A stretch of 64,000 nt of DNA from SZAS-79 sp031376265 (lineage in GTDB: Bacteria > Pseudomonadota > Gammaproteobacteria > Burkholderiales > SG8-39). A program made the position numbers and the translations under genes. The notes beneath the pieces were generated by a model, which saw nothing but the letters and a program-made list of their open reading frames with translations, had not been told where the DNA came from and ran no database searches. The stretch is taken from contig JANMDK010000353.1 in NCBI GenBank assembly GCA_031376265.1, positions 1-64,000 of the forward strand. The letters run 5' to 3'. Of the stretch, positions 43,160 to 51,249 are shown piece by piece (the stretch's first letter is position 1; every line of letters begins with the position of its first letter).

Positions 43160-45745
43160 TTAAGCGCCCTTCCCGACTAACCGCCTCTCGCGTGCGCGCT
43201 GCAGCAGCCAGATCATCACGACGAGAAGCGTTGCCGGAAGGAAAACCCAGTAGGGCGAAGGCCGGGCCGGATTCGGCAGCTTGATCTCCACGATCTTGTA
43301 TCCCTGCTCGACACCGAGCTTCTTCGCTCGGCTGCCGAACTTCACGCTGGCCACTTCGATGTCCTCGCCCAGCGCAGCCAGGGTCACGCCGCCGGCGCGA
43401 AGGCGCTCGCGGCCATTGGCGCCTTCGCCAAGCGGCAGCGCCACGGTCTTGCGGATCGCCTTGCCTTCGATCGATTCCCCCGCGATGGTCACCGCGAGCC
43501 ACTCGTCGGCCTGGAGCCTGTCCGCCTGCTTGTAAAGCTGGCTGGCGGGCAGGGTCTCGTATTTGGGATGGAACCGGTCGATCACCCAGTCCGGCCGGAA
43601 GAAGAGGAAGGTCGCAACGAGCAGCAGGCCGATCTCGAGCCACGTGCAGCGTGTGCGGAACCAGCCCATCGTGGCGGCCGCGAAAAGAAGCGATGCGATC
43701 GTCGCGCTGATGGCCACCACCACGATCTCAAGCCACGAGCCGACGCCGATCAGCAGGATCTGCGGGTTGAAGATGAAGACGAAAGGCAGGATCGCGGTGC
43801 GAAAGCTGTACCACGTGGCCTGCAGGCCGGTCGCGTTCGGGTCGTCGCCTGAAATCGCCGCCGCCGCATAGGACGCCAGCCCGACCGGTGGCGTCACGTC
43901 GGCCATGATGCCGAAATAGAACACGAAGAGGTGCACCGCGATCAGAGGGATCACGAGATCGCTGCGCGCACCTAGCTCGACGATTACCGGCGCCATGAGC
44001 GTGGCGACCAGGATGTAGTTCGCCGTGGTGGGCACGCCCGCGCCGATCAGCAGGCAGATCACCGCCGTCAGCACAAGCATCACGAGGACGTTGCCGGCCG
44101 AAATCTGCTCGACGAAGTCGGTCATCATGAGTCCCATGCCGGTCAGCGTGATCACGCCGACGATAAGTCCGGCGCTCGCGCAGGCCACGCCGATGCCGAT
44201 CATGCTGCGCGCGCCGAGCACCAGCCCCTTCCAAAGATCTCCAAGGCCCTTCTTCCACCCGGCCGCGACCTGCCCAGTGCGGCGGAAAAACGCCAGCAAC
44301 GCCGGCTGGATGACGACCAACACGATGGCCGTCGCCGTCGCCCAGAAAGCCGAGGTGCCAGGCGAAAGCTCCTCGACCATGAGGCACCAGAGCAGCACGA
44401 CGATCGGGATGAAGAAGTGCGCGCCCGCGCGCACCGTCGGCCAGGGCTCGGGAAGGTGCAGGACCGGCGCAAGCGGATCGTCCTGGGGGATGTCCGGGAA
44501 ACGCGCCGAGTACGCGAGCAGGCCGACATAGGTAACCAGCGTGAGGGCGGCGAGCGCCCAGGCGGCATCTTCCGCGAAGACCCAGCGCACCGCGGTGATG
44601 CCGTAGTAGACGAGCGCCAGGGCCGCGAAGGTGCCGCTGACGCCCAGGGCCCAGCCGAGGATCCGCTGTTTCGGGGTTCGCACGTAGCCGCGCGGAATGG
44701 TCTTGAGGTCGTACTTGAGCGCCTCGAGGTGCACGATATAGAAAAGCGCGATATACGAAATGATCGCCGGCAGCGCCGCGTGCTTGCAGATCTCCGGATA
44801 AGGGATGCCTACGTACTCGACCATGAGGAACGCCGCGGCGCCCATCACGGGCGGCATCAACTGCCCATTGATCGACGAGGCCGCCTCGATCGCGCCGGCC
44901 TTGACGCCCGAATAGCCGGTGCGCTTCATGAGCGGGATCGTGAAGATGCCGCCCGAAACCACGTTCGAAACCGAGGAGCCCGAGACCACGCCGTTCAGCG
45001 CCGAGGACACCACCGCCACCTTGGCGGGCCCGCCGCGCAGGTGGCCGAGCAGCGCGATCGACACCTGCATCATGTAGTTGCCCGCGCCCGCAATGTCGAG
45101 CAGCGTGCCGAAAAGCACGAAGAGGAAGATGAACTGCACCGAAACGCCGAGCGCGACGCCGTACACGCCTTCGGTCGTCAGCCACATGTGCGACACGAAG
45201 CGCTGCACCGTCGCGCCCTTGTGCTGGATCACCTCCGGCATCAGCGGGCCAGCGAAGATGTAGATGAGGAAGAGTCCGGTCGTGACCAGCATCCCCATGC
45301 CCATTGCACGGCGCGTCGCCTCGAGCATGATGCCGATGCCGATCAGGCCGACCGTCATGTCCATGGTCGTGGGCTTGCCGGGACGCGTCGCGAGCTCGTT
45401 GTAGTAAAGGTAGAGGTAGGCCGCGCAGAAGGCGCCGATGACGGCCAGCACCCAGTCGGCCGCAGGCACCACCTTGCGGGACGAAGACTTGAACGCGGGA
45501 AAAGCGGCGAAGGCGAGAAACACCGAGAACGCGAGGTGCACGGCGCGCGCCTCCGTGTCGTTGAAGATGCCGACCCCGAATACGAAAGGCAGGGGCGAGG
45601 CGTACCAGATCTGGAAAATCGACCAGGCCGCGGCGACCAGCGCAAGGAAAGTGCCGACCGCGCCGATCGGCTCCCGTCCGCCGACGTCGGCTTCCTTGAC
45701 GAGCTGTTCGAGATCGGTTGCCGCCACTGCAGCTGGCTGGCTCAT
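43160..45745 (-). CDS. TRAP transporter fused permease (4TM/12TM), TAXI type
   Basis: The 861-residue protein fuses the small (DctQ-like) and large (DctM-like) membrane subunits of a TAXI-type TRAP transporter. The DctM part has the typical GVVSGSSVSNVVSGGIFTIP, AASSINGQLMPPVMGAAAFL and ADVTPPVGLASYAAAAISG. A soluble segment near residues 720-820 (DEWLAVTIAGESIEGKA and onward) followed by a last helix fits the DUF3394-type C-terminal extension. TRAP systems use ion gradients to import carboxylates and related anions. The TAXI receptor is encoded just upstream, separated by a terminator-like hairpin. Confidence 0.95.
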   Translation of the reverse strand: MSQPAAVAATDLEQLVKEADVGGREPIGAVGTFLALVAAAWSIFQIWYASPLPFVFGVGIFNDTEARAVHLAFSVFLAFAAFPAFKSSSRKVVPAADWVLAVIGAFCAAYLYLYYNELATRPGKPTTMDMTVGLIGIGIMLEATRRAMGMGMLVTTGLFLIYIFAGPLMPEVIQHKGATVQRFVSHMWLTTEGVYGVALGVSVQFIFLFVLFGTLLDIAGAGNYMMQVSIALLGHLRGGPAKVAVVSSALNGVVSGSSVSNVVSGGIFTIPLMKRTGYSGVKAGAIEAASSINGQLMPPVMGAAAFLMVEYVGIPYPEICKHAALPAIISYIALFYIVHLEALKYDLKTIPRGYVRTPKQRILGWALGVSGTFAALALVYYGITAVRWVFAEDAAWALAALTLVTYVGLLAYSARFPDIPQDDPLAPVLHLPEPWPTVRAGAHFFIPIVVLLWCLMVEELSPGTSAFWATATAIVLVVIQPALLAFFRRTGQVAAGWKKGLGDLWKGLVLGARSMIGIGVACASAGLIVGVITLTGMGLMMTDFVEQISAGNVLVMLVLTAVICLLIGAGVPTTANYILVATLMAPVIVELGARSDLVIPLIAVHLFVFYFGIMADVTPPVGLASYAAAAISGDDPNATGLQATWYSFRTAILPFVFIFNPQILLIGVGSWLEIVVVAISATIASLLFAAATMGWFRTRCTWLEIGLLLVATFLFFRPDWVIDRFHPKYETLPASQLYKQADRLQADEWLAVTIAGESIEGKAIRKTVALPLGEGANGRERLRAGGVTLAALGEDIEVASVKFGSRAKKLGVEQGYKIVEIKLPNPARPSPYWVFLPATLLVVMIWLLQRARERRLVGKGA

Positions 45746-45766
45746 GCCAGGCTCCCTGAAAACAAA

Positions 45767-45792
45767 AAGGGCGGAACTCTCATTCCGCCCTT
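45767..45792 (-). terminator. intrinsic terminator/attenuator between TAXI receptor and permease
   Basis: On the minus strand a 10-bp perfect stem (AAGGGCGGAA with TTCCGCCCTT) and a 6-base loop are followed by TTTGTTTTC, a good intrinsic terminator. It lies 20 bases after the receptor stop and 21 bases before the permease start, so partial read-through would yield more receptor than permease mRNA. Confidence 0.8.
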
Positions 45793-45812
45793 GTTACCAC
45801 CTGATGCCCGGC

Positions 45813-46781
45813 TTACTTGAGCCAGCCTTTTTCCTTGTAATACCGAACGGCGCCTTCATGCAGCGGTGCCGAGAGGCCGTCCTTGATCATGCTTTGCGGC
45901 GAGAGGATCGCCAAGGCCGGGTGCAGTTTCTTGAATTCGTCGAAGTTGTCGAAGACGCCTTTGACGACTGCGTAGACCGTATCGGCCGGGACCTTGCTCG
46001 AGGACACCATCGTGGCGAGGACGCCATAGGTTTTCGTATCGGCAGTGTTTGCAGGATAGAGGCCGCCCGGAATCGTCGCGTAGGCGTAGTAGGGCTTTTC
46101 CTTCACCAACTTGTCGACCGCGGGCCCGGTGACCGACACCAGCTTCGCGCCGCAGGACGTGGTCGGGTCCTGGATGTTGGCCGACGGGTGGCCCACGCCG
46201 TAGAAGAATCCGTCGATCTTGCCGTCGCAGAGCGCGGCGCCATGCTCATCGGCCTTGAGCTCCGAGGCGAGCGAGAAATCGCCGAGCTTCCAGCCCATCG
46301 CGCCCAGCAGCTCCTCCATCGAGGCGCGCGTGCCCGAGCCCGGGTTGCCGACGTTGAACTTCCTGCCCTTGAAGTCGGCAAACGTCTTGATGTTGGCCTC
46401 CTTGCGCGCCAGCACCGTGAAGGGCTCCGGGTGCAGCGAGAACACCGAGCGAAGGTCGGAATGCGCGCCGTCCTTGAATTGCGCGAGCCCCTTGACCGCG
46501 TTGTACTGCACGTCCGACTGGGTCGCGCCGAGATCGAGCTCGCCGGCCTTGATGGTGTTGACGTTGAACACCGAGCCGCCGGTCGATTCGACCGAGCAGC
46601 GGATGTTGTGCACCTTGCGGTCCTTGTTGACCAGGCGGCAGATCGCGCCGCCGGCCGCGTAGTACACGCCGGTGACGCCGCCGGTGCCGATCGTGACGTA
46701 CTTCTGCTGCGCATGCGCTGCCGGAACGGCAAAAGCGACGGCGGCGGCAAGCGCGGCCGCGCAATGGATGGCTCTGACCAT
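45813..46781 (-). CDS. TAXI-family TRAP transporter solute receptor
   Basis: The 322-residue periplasmic protein has a signal peptide ending near PAAHAQ and the TAXI family opening YVTIGTGGVTGVYYAAGGAI. The stretches NPGSGTRASMEELL and DGFFYGVGHPSANIQD are also typical. It delivers the solute to the fused TRAP permease encoded next. A GGGGAG site precedes the ATG. TAXI ligands known from the family include glutamate-like and other carboxylates; the ligand here is unknown. It lies 47 bases downstream of a class III aminotransferase gene. Confidence 0.95.
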   Translation of the reverse strand: MVRAIHCAAALAAAVAFAVPAAHAQQKYVTIGTGGVTGVYYAAGGAICRLVNKDRKVHNIRCSVESTGGSVFNVNTIKAGELDLGATQSDVQYNAVKGLAQFKDGAHSDLRSVFSLHPEPFTVLARKEANIKTFADFKGRKFNVGNPGSGTRASMEELLGAMGWKLGDFSLASELKADEHGAALCDGKIDGFFYGVGHPSANIQDPTTSCGAKLVSVTGPAVDKLVKEKPYYAYATIPGGLYPANTADTKTYGVLATMVSSSKVPADTVYAVVKGVFDNFDEFKKLHPALAILSPQSMIKDGLSAPLHEGAVRYYKEKGWLK

Positions 46782-46828
46782 GGACGACTCCCCTGAGAAT
46801 TCGAGCGGAAAGCTTATAGAACCGTGTC

Positions 46829-48172
46829 CTAGGCGGCAAGCGCGGCCGGCAGGCCGAGCGTCGTCGCGAGGGCTTTCGAAAATTTCTCGACCAGCTCGTC
46901 GAGCTGCTTTTCCTCAACGATGAAAGGCGGCGCAAAAAGCACATGATCGCCTTGCACGCCATCCAGGGTGCCGCCCATGGGGTAGCACAAGAGGCCGGCT
47001 TCCAAGGAGGCTTTCTTGAGGCGCACATTGACCTTACGCGCCGCGTCGAACGGCCTTTTGCTCGCGCGATCCTCGACCAGCTCGATCGCGCGGAAAAGGC
47101 CGCGCCCGCGGATTTCGCCCACGTGCGGGTGCTTGCCGAACGCGGAGCGCAGCTTCTTTTCCAGCAGCTCACCCATCGGCTTCACCCTGGCGAGGAGGCC
47201 GTCCTCGTGCAGGCGCTTTTGCACCGCGAGCGCGCCGGCGCAGGCGGCGGCGTGGCCGAGATAAGTGTGGCCGTGCTGGAAGAATCCGCTGCCGCCGACG
47301 ATCGCCTCGTAGACCTTGCGCGTGGCGATCACCGCGCCGATCGGCTGGTAGCCTGCGCCAAGCCCTTTAGCGATGCAAACGAGGTCCGGCACGACGCCCT
47401 CGGCTTCGAAAGTGAAGAGCTCGCCGCACCGGCCCATGCCGCACATCACCTCATCGAGGATCAGCAGCACGCCGTACTTGTCGCAGACCTCGCGCACCCG
47501 CCGGAGGTAGCCCGCCACCGGCGCGACTGCGCCGAGCGTGGCGCCGACGACGGTCTCGGCAACGAAGGCGATCACCTTGTCGGCGCCGAGGCGCAGGATT
47601 TCGGTTTCGAGCTCCGCAGCCAGCCGGGCACCGTAAGCCTCGTCCGATTCAGCGGCCAGCTTGCCGCGATAGGCGTAGCACGGCGACACATGCGAGACGT
47701 CGATCAGCAGGGGCTCGAACTGCTTACGGCGCCACGCGTTGCCGCCGACTGCAAGCGCGCCGAGCGTGTTGCCGTGATAGCTGCCGCGCCGGGCGATGAT
47801 GTGCTCGCGCTGCGGCTCGCCCTTCTCGACGAAATACTGGCGTGCAAGTTTGAGCGCGGCCTCGACCGCCTCGGACCCGCCGGACACGAAATACACGCGG
47901 TCGAAAGCGGCGGGCGAGCGGCGGATGAGCTCGTCGGCGAGCGCTTCCATCGGCTCGTTGGTGAAGAACGACGTGTGCGCGAAGGGCAGCCGCTCGAGCT
48001 GCGCCTCGATGGCTTCGACCACGGCCCGGTCCGTATGGCCGAGGCAGGAAACGGCCGCCCCGCCCGAGGCATCGAGGTAGCGCTTGCCTTCGCGGTCGAC
48101 GATATAGGCGCCGTCGCCGCGAACCGCGACCGGATACTCGTTTTTCGGGTTGCGATGGAAGACGTGGCTCAT
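46829..48172 (-). CDS. class III aminotransferase
   Basis: This 447-residue PLP enzyme is of the omega-amino acid/BioA-like class III group. Motifs are GKRYLDASGGAAVSCLGH near the start, FVSGGSEAVEAALKLARQYF near residue 95, GVLLILDEVMCGMGRCG near 235, and the PLP lysine in LVCIAKGLGAGYQPIG near 269. The class moves amino groups from omega- or beta-amino acids, diamines or amines to 2-oxo acids. Placement upstream of a TAXI-TRAP transporter, a CoA-transferase and a CitE-like lyase suggests it opens the breakdown of an imported amino compound. The specific substrate is unknown. Confidence 0.93.
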   Translation of the reverse strand: MSHVFHRNPKNEYPVAVRGDGAYIVDREGKRYLDASGGAAVSCLGHTDRAVVEAIEAQLERLPFAHTSFFTNEPMEALADELIRRSPAAFDRVYFVSGGSEAVEAALKLARQYFVEKGEPQREHIIARRGSYHGNTLGALAVGGNAWRRKQFEPLLIDVSHVSPCYAYRGKLAAESDEAYGARLAAELETEILRLGADKVIAFVAETVVGATLGAVAPVAGYLRRVREVCDKYGVLLILDEVMCGMGRCGELFTFEAEGVVPDLVCIAKGLGAGYQPIGAVIATRKVYEAIVGGSGFFQHGHTYLGHAAACAGALAVQKRLHEDGLLARVKPMGELLEKKLRSAFGKHPHVGEIRGRGLFRAIELVEDRASKRPFDAARKVNVRLKKASLEAGLLCYPMGGTLDGVQGDHVLFAPPFIVEEKQLDELVEKFSKALATTLGLPAALAA

Positions 48173-48187
48173 GCGACCCCTTTCTTT

Positions 48188-50017
48188 CTAGGCGGCGAGT
48201 TTCTCGTGCAAGAGCGTGCGGCGCGTTTCCAGCTCGCGCGGCAGGTGGCTGCCGAGCTTGCCGAGCAATTCGTCGTGCGAGTGCAACTCCTCGGCCCAGG
48301 CGTCATGCTCGACTTCGCTCAGTTCGGCGTACTGGTCGCGGGTGAATTTCTCCAGGCCCTTCCACGACAGGTCCTCGTAGCGCGGCATGATCCCGAGCGG
48401 CGTCGGGATGCCCTTGGCGGTCCCCTCGCATCGCTCGACGATCCATTGCAGCACGCGCATGTTCTCGCCGAAGCCGGGCCAGATGAATTTGCCGTTTGCG
48501 TCGCGGCGGAACCAGTTGACGCGGAAAATCTTGGGCGGCTTCGAGACGGCTTTGCCCACCTTGAGCCAGTGGGCGAAATAGTCGCCGATGTTGTAACCGC
48601 AGAACGCGAGCATCGCCATCGGGTCGCGGCGCACGACGCCGACCTTGCCGGTGATTGCCGCGGTGGTTTCGGAGCCCAGCGTTGCAGCCATGTAGACGCC
48701 GTCTTCCCAACTGGGCGCTTCGACGACCAGCGGCACGGTGGACGAGCGGCGTCCGCCGAACAGGAAAGCCGAGATCGGCACGCCGGCCGGGTCTTCCCAC
48801 TCGGCGTCCATCGAGGGGCACTGCGATGCCGGCACGGTGAACCGGGCATTGGCATGCGCGGCGAGTTGTCCGCTCGCGGGGGTCCACTCTTTGCCCTGCC
48901 AGTCGATCAGCTTCGGCGGCGGGACCTCGGTCATGCCTTCCCACCACACGTCCCCGTCCGGCGTCAGCGCAACGTTGGTGAAGATCACGTTCGAGCGCAA
49001 CGTCCGCATCGCGTTCGGGTTGGTGGCCTCCGAGGTGCCCGGGGCGACGCCGAAGAAACCGGCTTCCGGGTTGATTGCGTAGAACCGCCCATCCTTGCCG
49101 GGCTTGAGCCAGGCGATGTCCTCGCCCACGGTGGTGATCTTCCAGCCGGCGTGGCTCGGCGGCGGGATCAGCATCGCAAAGTTGGTCTTGCCGCAGGCCG
49201 AGGGGAACGCGGCCGAGACGTAATGCTTCTCGCCCTTGGGCGACTCGACGCCAAGGATCAGCATGTGCTCGGCAAGCCAGCCTTCGTCGTGCGCCATGAT
49301 CGAGGCGATGCGCAAAGCGAGGCATTTCTTGCCGAGCAGCGCGTTGCCGCCATAGCCCGAGCCAAAAGACCAGATCTCGCGCGTCTCGGGAAAGTGCACG
49401 ATCCACTTTTCCTGGTCGTTGCAGGGCCAGGGGACGTCCTTCTCGCCGGCGGCCAGCGGCGCGCCGACCGAATGAACGCAAGGCACGTAAGCCCCGTCCT
49501 CGCCCAGGTGGTCGACGACGGCCCGGCCCATTCGCGTCATCATGCGCATGTTGACTACGACGTAGGCCGAATCCGAGATCTCGACGCCGACCTGCGCAAT
49601 GTGCGAGCCGATCGGGCCCATCGAGAAAGGAATCACGTACATCGTGCGGCCCCGCATGCACCCGTCGAAGAGGCCGTTCAGCGTGCCGCGCATCTCGGCC
49701 GGATCCATCCAGTTGTTCGTCGGGCCGGCGTCATCCTTGCGCGCGCTGCAGATGAAGGTGCGGTCTTCCATGCGCGCAACGTCGGTCGGGTGCGAGCGCG
49801 CGAGATAACTGCCGGGGCGCAGCTTCTCGTTCAGCCTGAGGAAAGTCCCGGCATCGACCAGTTCGCCGCAGAGGCGGTCGTTTTCTTCGGCCGAGCCGTC
49901 GCACCACACTACGCGCTCGGGCTTGGTCAGCCGCGCGACCTCCGCCACCCATTCGCGCAAGCGTCGGTGGCGTACATAGGCGGGGGCGTTGGCGAGATCC
50001 GTACTCGGGTGGTCCAT
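48188..50017 (-). CDS. pckG: phosphoenolpyruvate carboxykinase (GTP)
   Basis: PckG converts oxaloacetate and GTP to PEP, GDP and CO2 at the start of gluconeogenesis. The 609-residue protein has the GTP-type active-site loop AFPSACGKTNFAMLIPP near residue 270, CVHSVGAPL, and MRTLRSNVIFTNVALTPDGD. Length is typical of the GTP class and unlike the shorter ATP class. I chose the ATG at 50017 because GGAGCG lies 8 bases upstream; the longer frame upstream crosses a hairpin. It stands between the AbrB permease and the aminotransferase, all leftward. It would connect acid catabolism to sugar synthesis. Confidence 0.97.
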   Translation of the reverse strand: MDHPSTDLANAPAYVRHRRLREWVAEVARLTKPERVVWCDGSAEENDRLCGELVDAGTFLRLNEKLRPGSYLARSHPTDVARMEDRTFICSARKDDAGPTNNWMDPAEMRGTLNGLFDGCMRGRTMYVIPFSMGPIGSHIAQVGVEISDSAYVVVNMRMMTRMGRAVVDHLGEDGAYVPCVHSVGAPLAAGEKDVPWPCNDQEKWIVHFPETREIWSFGSGYGGNALLGKKCLALRIASIMAHDEGWLAEHMLILGVESPKGEKHYVSAAFPSACGKTNFAMLIPPPSHAGWKITTVGEDIAWLKPGKDGRFYAINPEAGFFGVAPGTSEATNPNAMRTLRSNVIFTNVALTPDGDVWWEGMTEVPPPKLIDWQGKEWTPASGQLAAHANARFTVPASQCPSMDAEWEDPAGVPISAFLFGGRRSSTVPLVVEAPSWEDGVYMAATLGSETTAAITGKVGVVRRDPMAMLAFCGYNIGDYFAHWLKVGKAVSKPPKIFRVNWFRRDANGKFIWPGFGENMRVLQWIVERCEGTAKGIPTPLGIMPRYEDLSWKGLEKFTRDQYAELSEVEHDAWAEELHSHDELLGKLGSHLPRELETRRTLLHEKLAA

Positions 50018-50035
50018 CAAGTGCGCTCCAAAATG

Positions 50036-50061
50036 AAAACGGCCCTGGGCTGGCCGGGCCG
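50036..50061 (-). terminator. hairpin with T-run ahead of pckG
   Basis: On the minus strand CGGCCC and GGGCCG pair around a 10-base loop and are followed by GTTTT. The hairpin lies 129 bases after the AbrB-family gene and directly before the pckG ribosome binding site. It could terminate the upstream transcript or act as an attenuator in the pckG leader. The stem is short, so this is moderate evidence. Confidence 0.45.
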
Positions 50062-50190
50062 ATGATTTTGATTTCTGATGCGCTCGATTGTAGCAGCGCA
50101 CCGTAAGGTGGCGTTAATCGCGGGCCACGCGCGAGGCTCGACGATGTTGCGCAGCAATCGCGTCGACAGAACTTGCAAAGCCTTGTTTGA

Positions 50191-51249
50191 TCAGGCCTTT
50201 CGATAACGCTCCGCAAGGCGGCGCGCAAGGCGGAACAAGCCGCCGGTACAAGTCACGAGGACGATGACCCGAGTCACATGCGCAGCCGTGACCAGGGGCA
50301 CGCCCAGCTGCAGGACCTTGGCCGTGATGCACATCTCCGCGATGCCGCCCGGTGCAGTGGCCAGCACGACGCTGGGCACCGGCAAGCCATAGAGCCACGC
50401 AAGCGCTGCGCCGAGTGCGCCTGCGAGCCCAAGCGCGAGCAGGATACTGGCGAGCGTTGCGGCGACGAAGCGCGGGACGCGGTCTAGAAAACTGCGCTCG
50501 AAGCGGCTGCCAAGTGCGCATCCGATCAACAGCTGCCCGACGTTGGAGACCACCGCGGGCATCGCGGAAAAATTGATTTCGCAAACGGTGAGCGCGATCA
50601 CGCTGAACAGCGCCCCCAGCATGAACGCATTCGGCGCTCGCAGCAGCGCCAGTGCGCCGGCGCCGGCGGTCGCGATCGCCAGTAATACGGCCAATCGCCA
50701 CCAATCGAGGGTGGCGGTGGCCGGCACATAACTGTCTGCGCCGTGCACGCCGGAATACGTCAGCCCGAAGGGCACCACGATCACTACGGCCAGAATGCGC
50801 ATCGATTGCGCGATCGCCACGCGGTCCACGCGCGCGCCGTAGCGCTCGGCAAGCAACGCCATCTCCGCGGCCCCGCCCGGCACGCTCGCAAAGAACGCGG
50901 TGGTGCGGTCGGTATCGGTCGCGCTTGAGAGGAACCACGCGCAGGCGCACGCGATGAGAATCGCGAGGACCGCGGCGAGCAGCAAGAGGTGCCAATAGGA
51001 CAACACCTGTTGCGCGACGACGGGCGTGAAGTAGAGGCCGAGCGCGGTACCGATGATGACCTGGCCGATCGGGCGTGCGGCTTTTGGCGCGCGCAGCCGC
51101 GCGCCGCTGAAATTGAGCGCGGCCATCACGATCAGCGGGCCGATCATCCACGGCAGCGGGGTCCGCAGCCAGGCAAACAGCGCACCGGCCATCGCGCACA
51201 GCGCGAGGCTGAGCAGGGGATTCAGCAGCGTGTCGCGCGCAGCCTTCAC
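50191..51249 (-). CDS. AbrB-family membrane transporter
   Basis: The 352-residue membrane protein has about ten hydrophobic segments in two similar halves. Each half carries the AbrB-type pattern: LRTPLPWMIGPLIVMAALN in the first and LYGLPVPSVVLATAPGGIAE in the second. FASVPGGAAEMALLAERYGA is a further family hallmark. The family is often misnamed ammonia monooxygenase in databases; it is unrelated to AmoA, and the substrate is unknown. Its start overlaps the mnmE stop by 4 bases (ATGA), so it is attached to the end of the rpmH-mnmE unit. Confidence 0.9.
   Translation of the reverse strand: MKAARDTLLNPLLSLALCAMAGALFAWLRTPLPWMIGPLIVMAALNFSGARLRAPKAARPIGQVIIGTALGLYFTPVVAQQVLSYWHLLLLAAVLAILIACACAWFLSSATDTDRTTAFFASVPGGAAEMALLAERYGARVDRVAIAQSMRILAVVIVVPFGLTYSGVHGADSYVPATATLDWWRLAVLLAIATAGAGALALLRAPNAFMLGALFSVIALTVCEINFSAMPAVVSNVGQLLIGCALGSRFERSFLDRVPRFVAATLASILLALGLAGALGAALAWLYGLPVPSVVLATAPGGIAEMCITAKVLQLGVPLVTAAHVTRVIVLVTCTGGLFRLARRLAERYRKA

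Noticed and set aside
46943..50065. 1040-codon open frame on the plus strand
   Set aside because: It is antisense to pckG and the class III aminotransferase, both with full family motifs. The long frame is a by-product of high-GC codon bias.
50191..51249. Ammonia monooxygenase annotation often given to this family
   Set aside because: The protein is an AbrB-type permease with two membrane repeats; it has no AmoA features.
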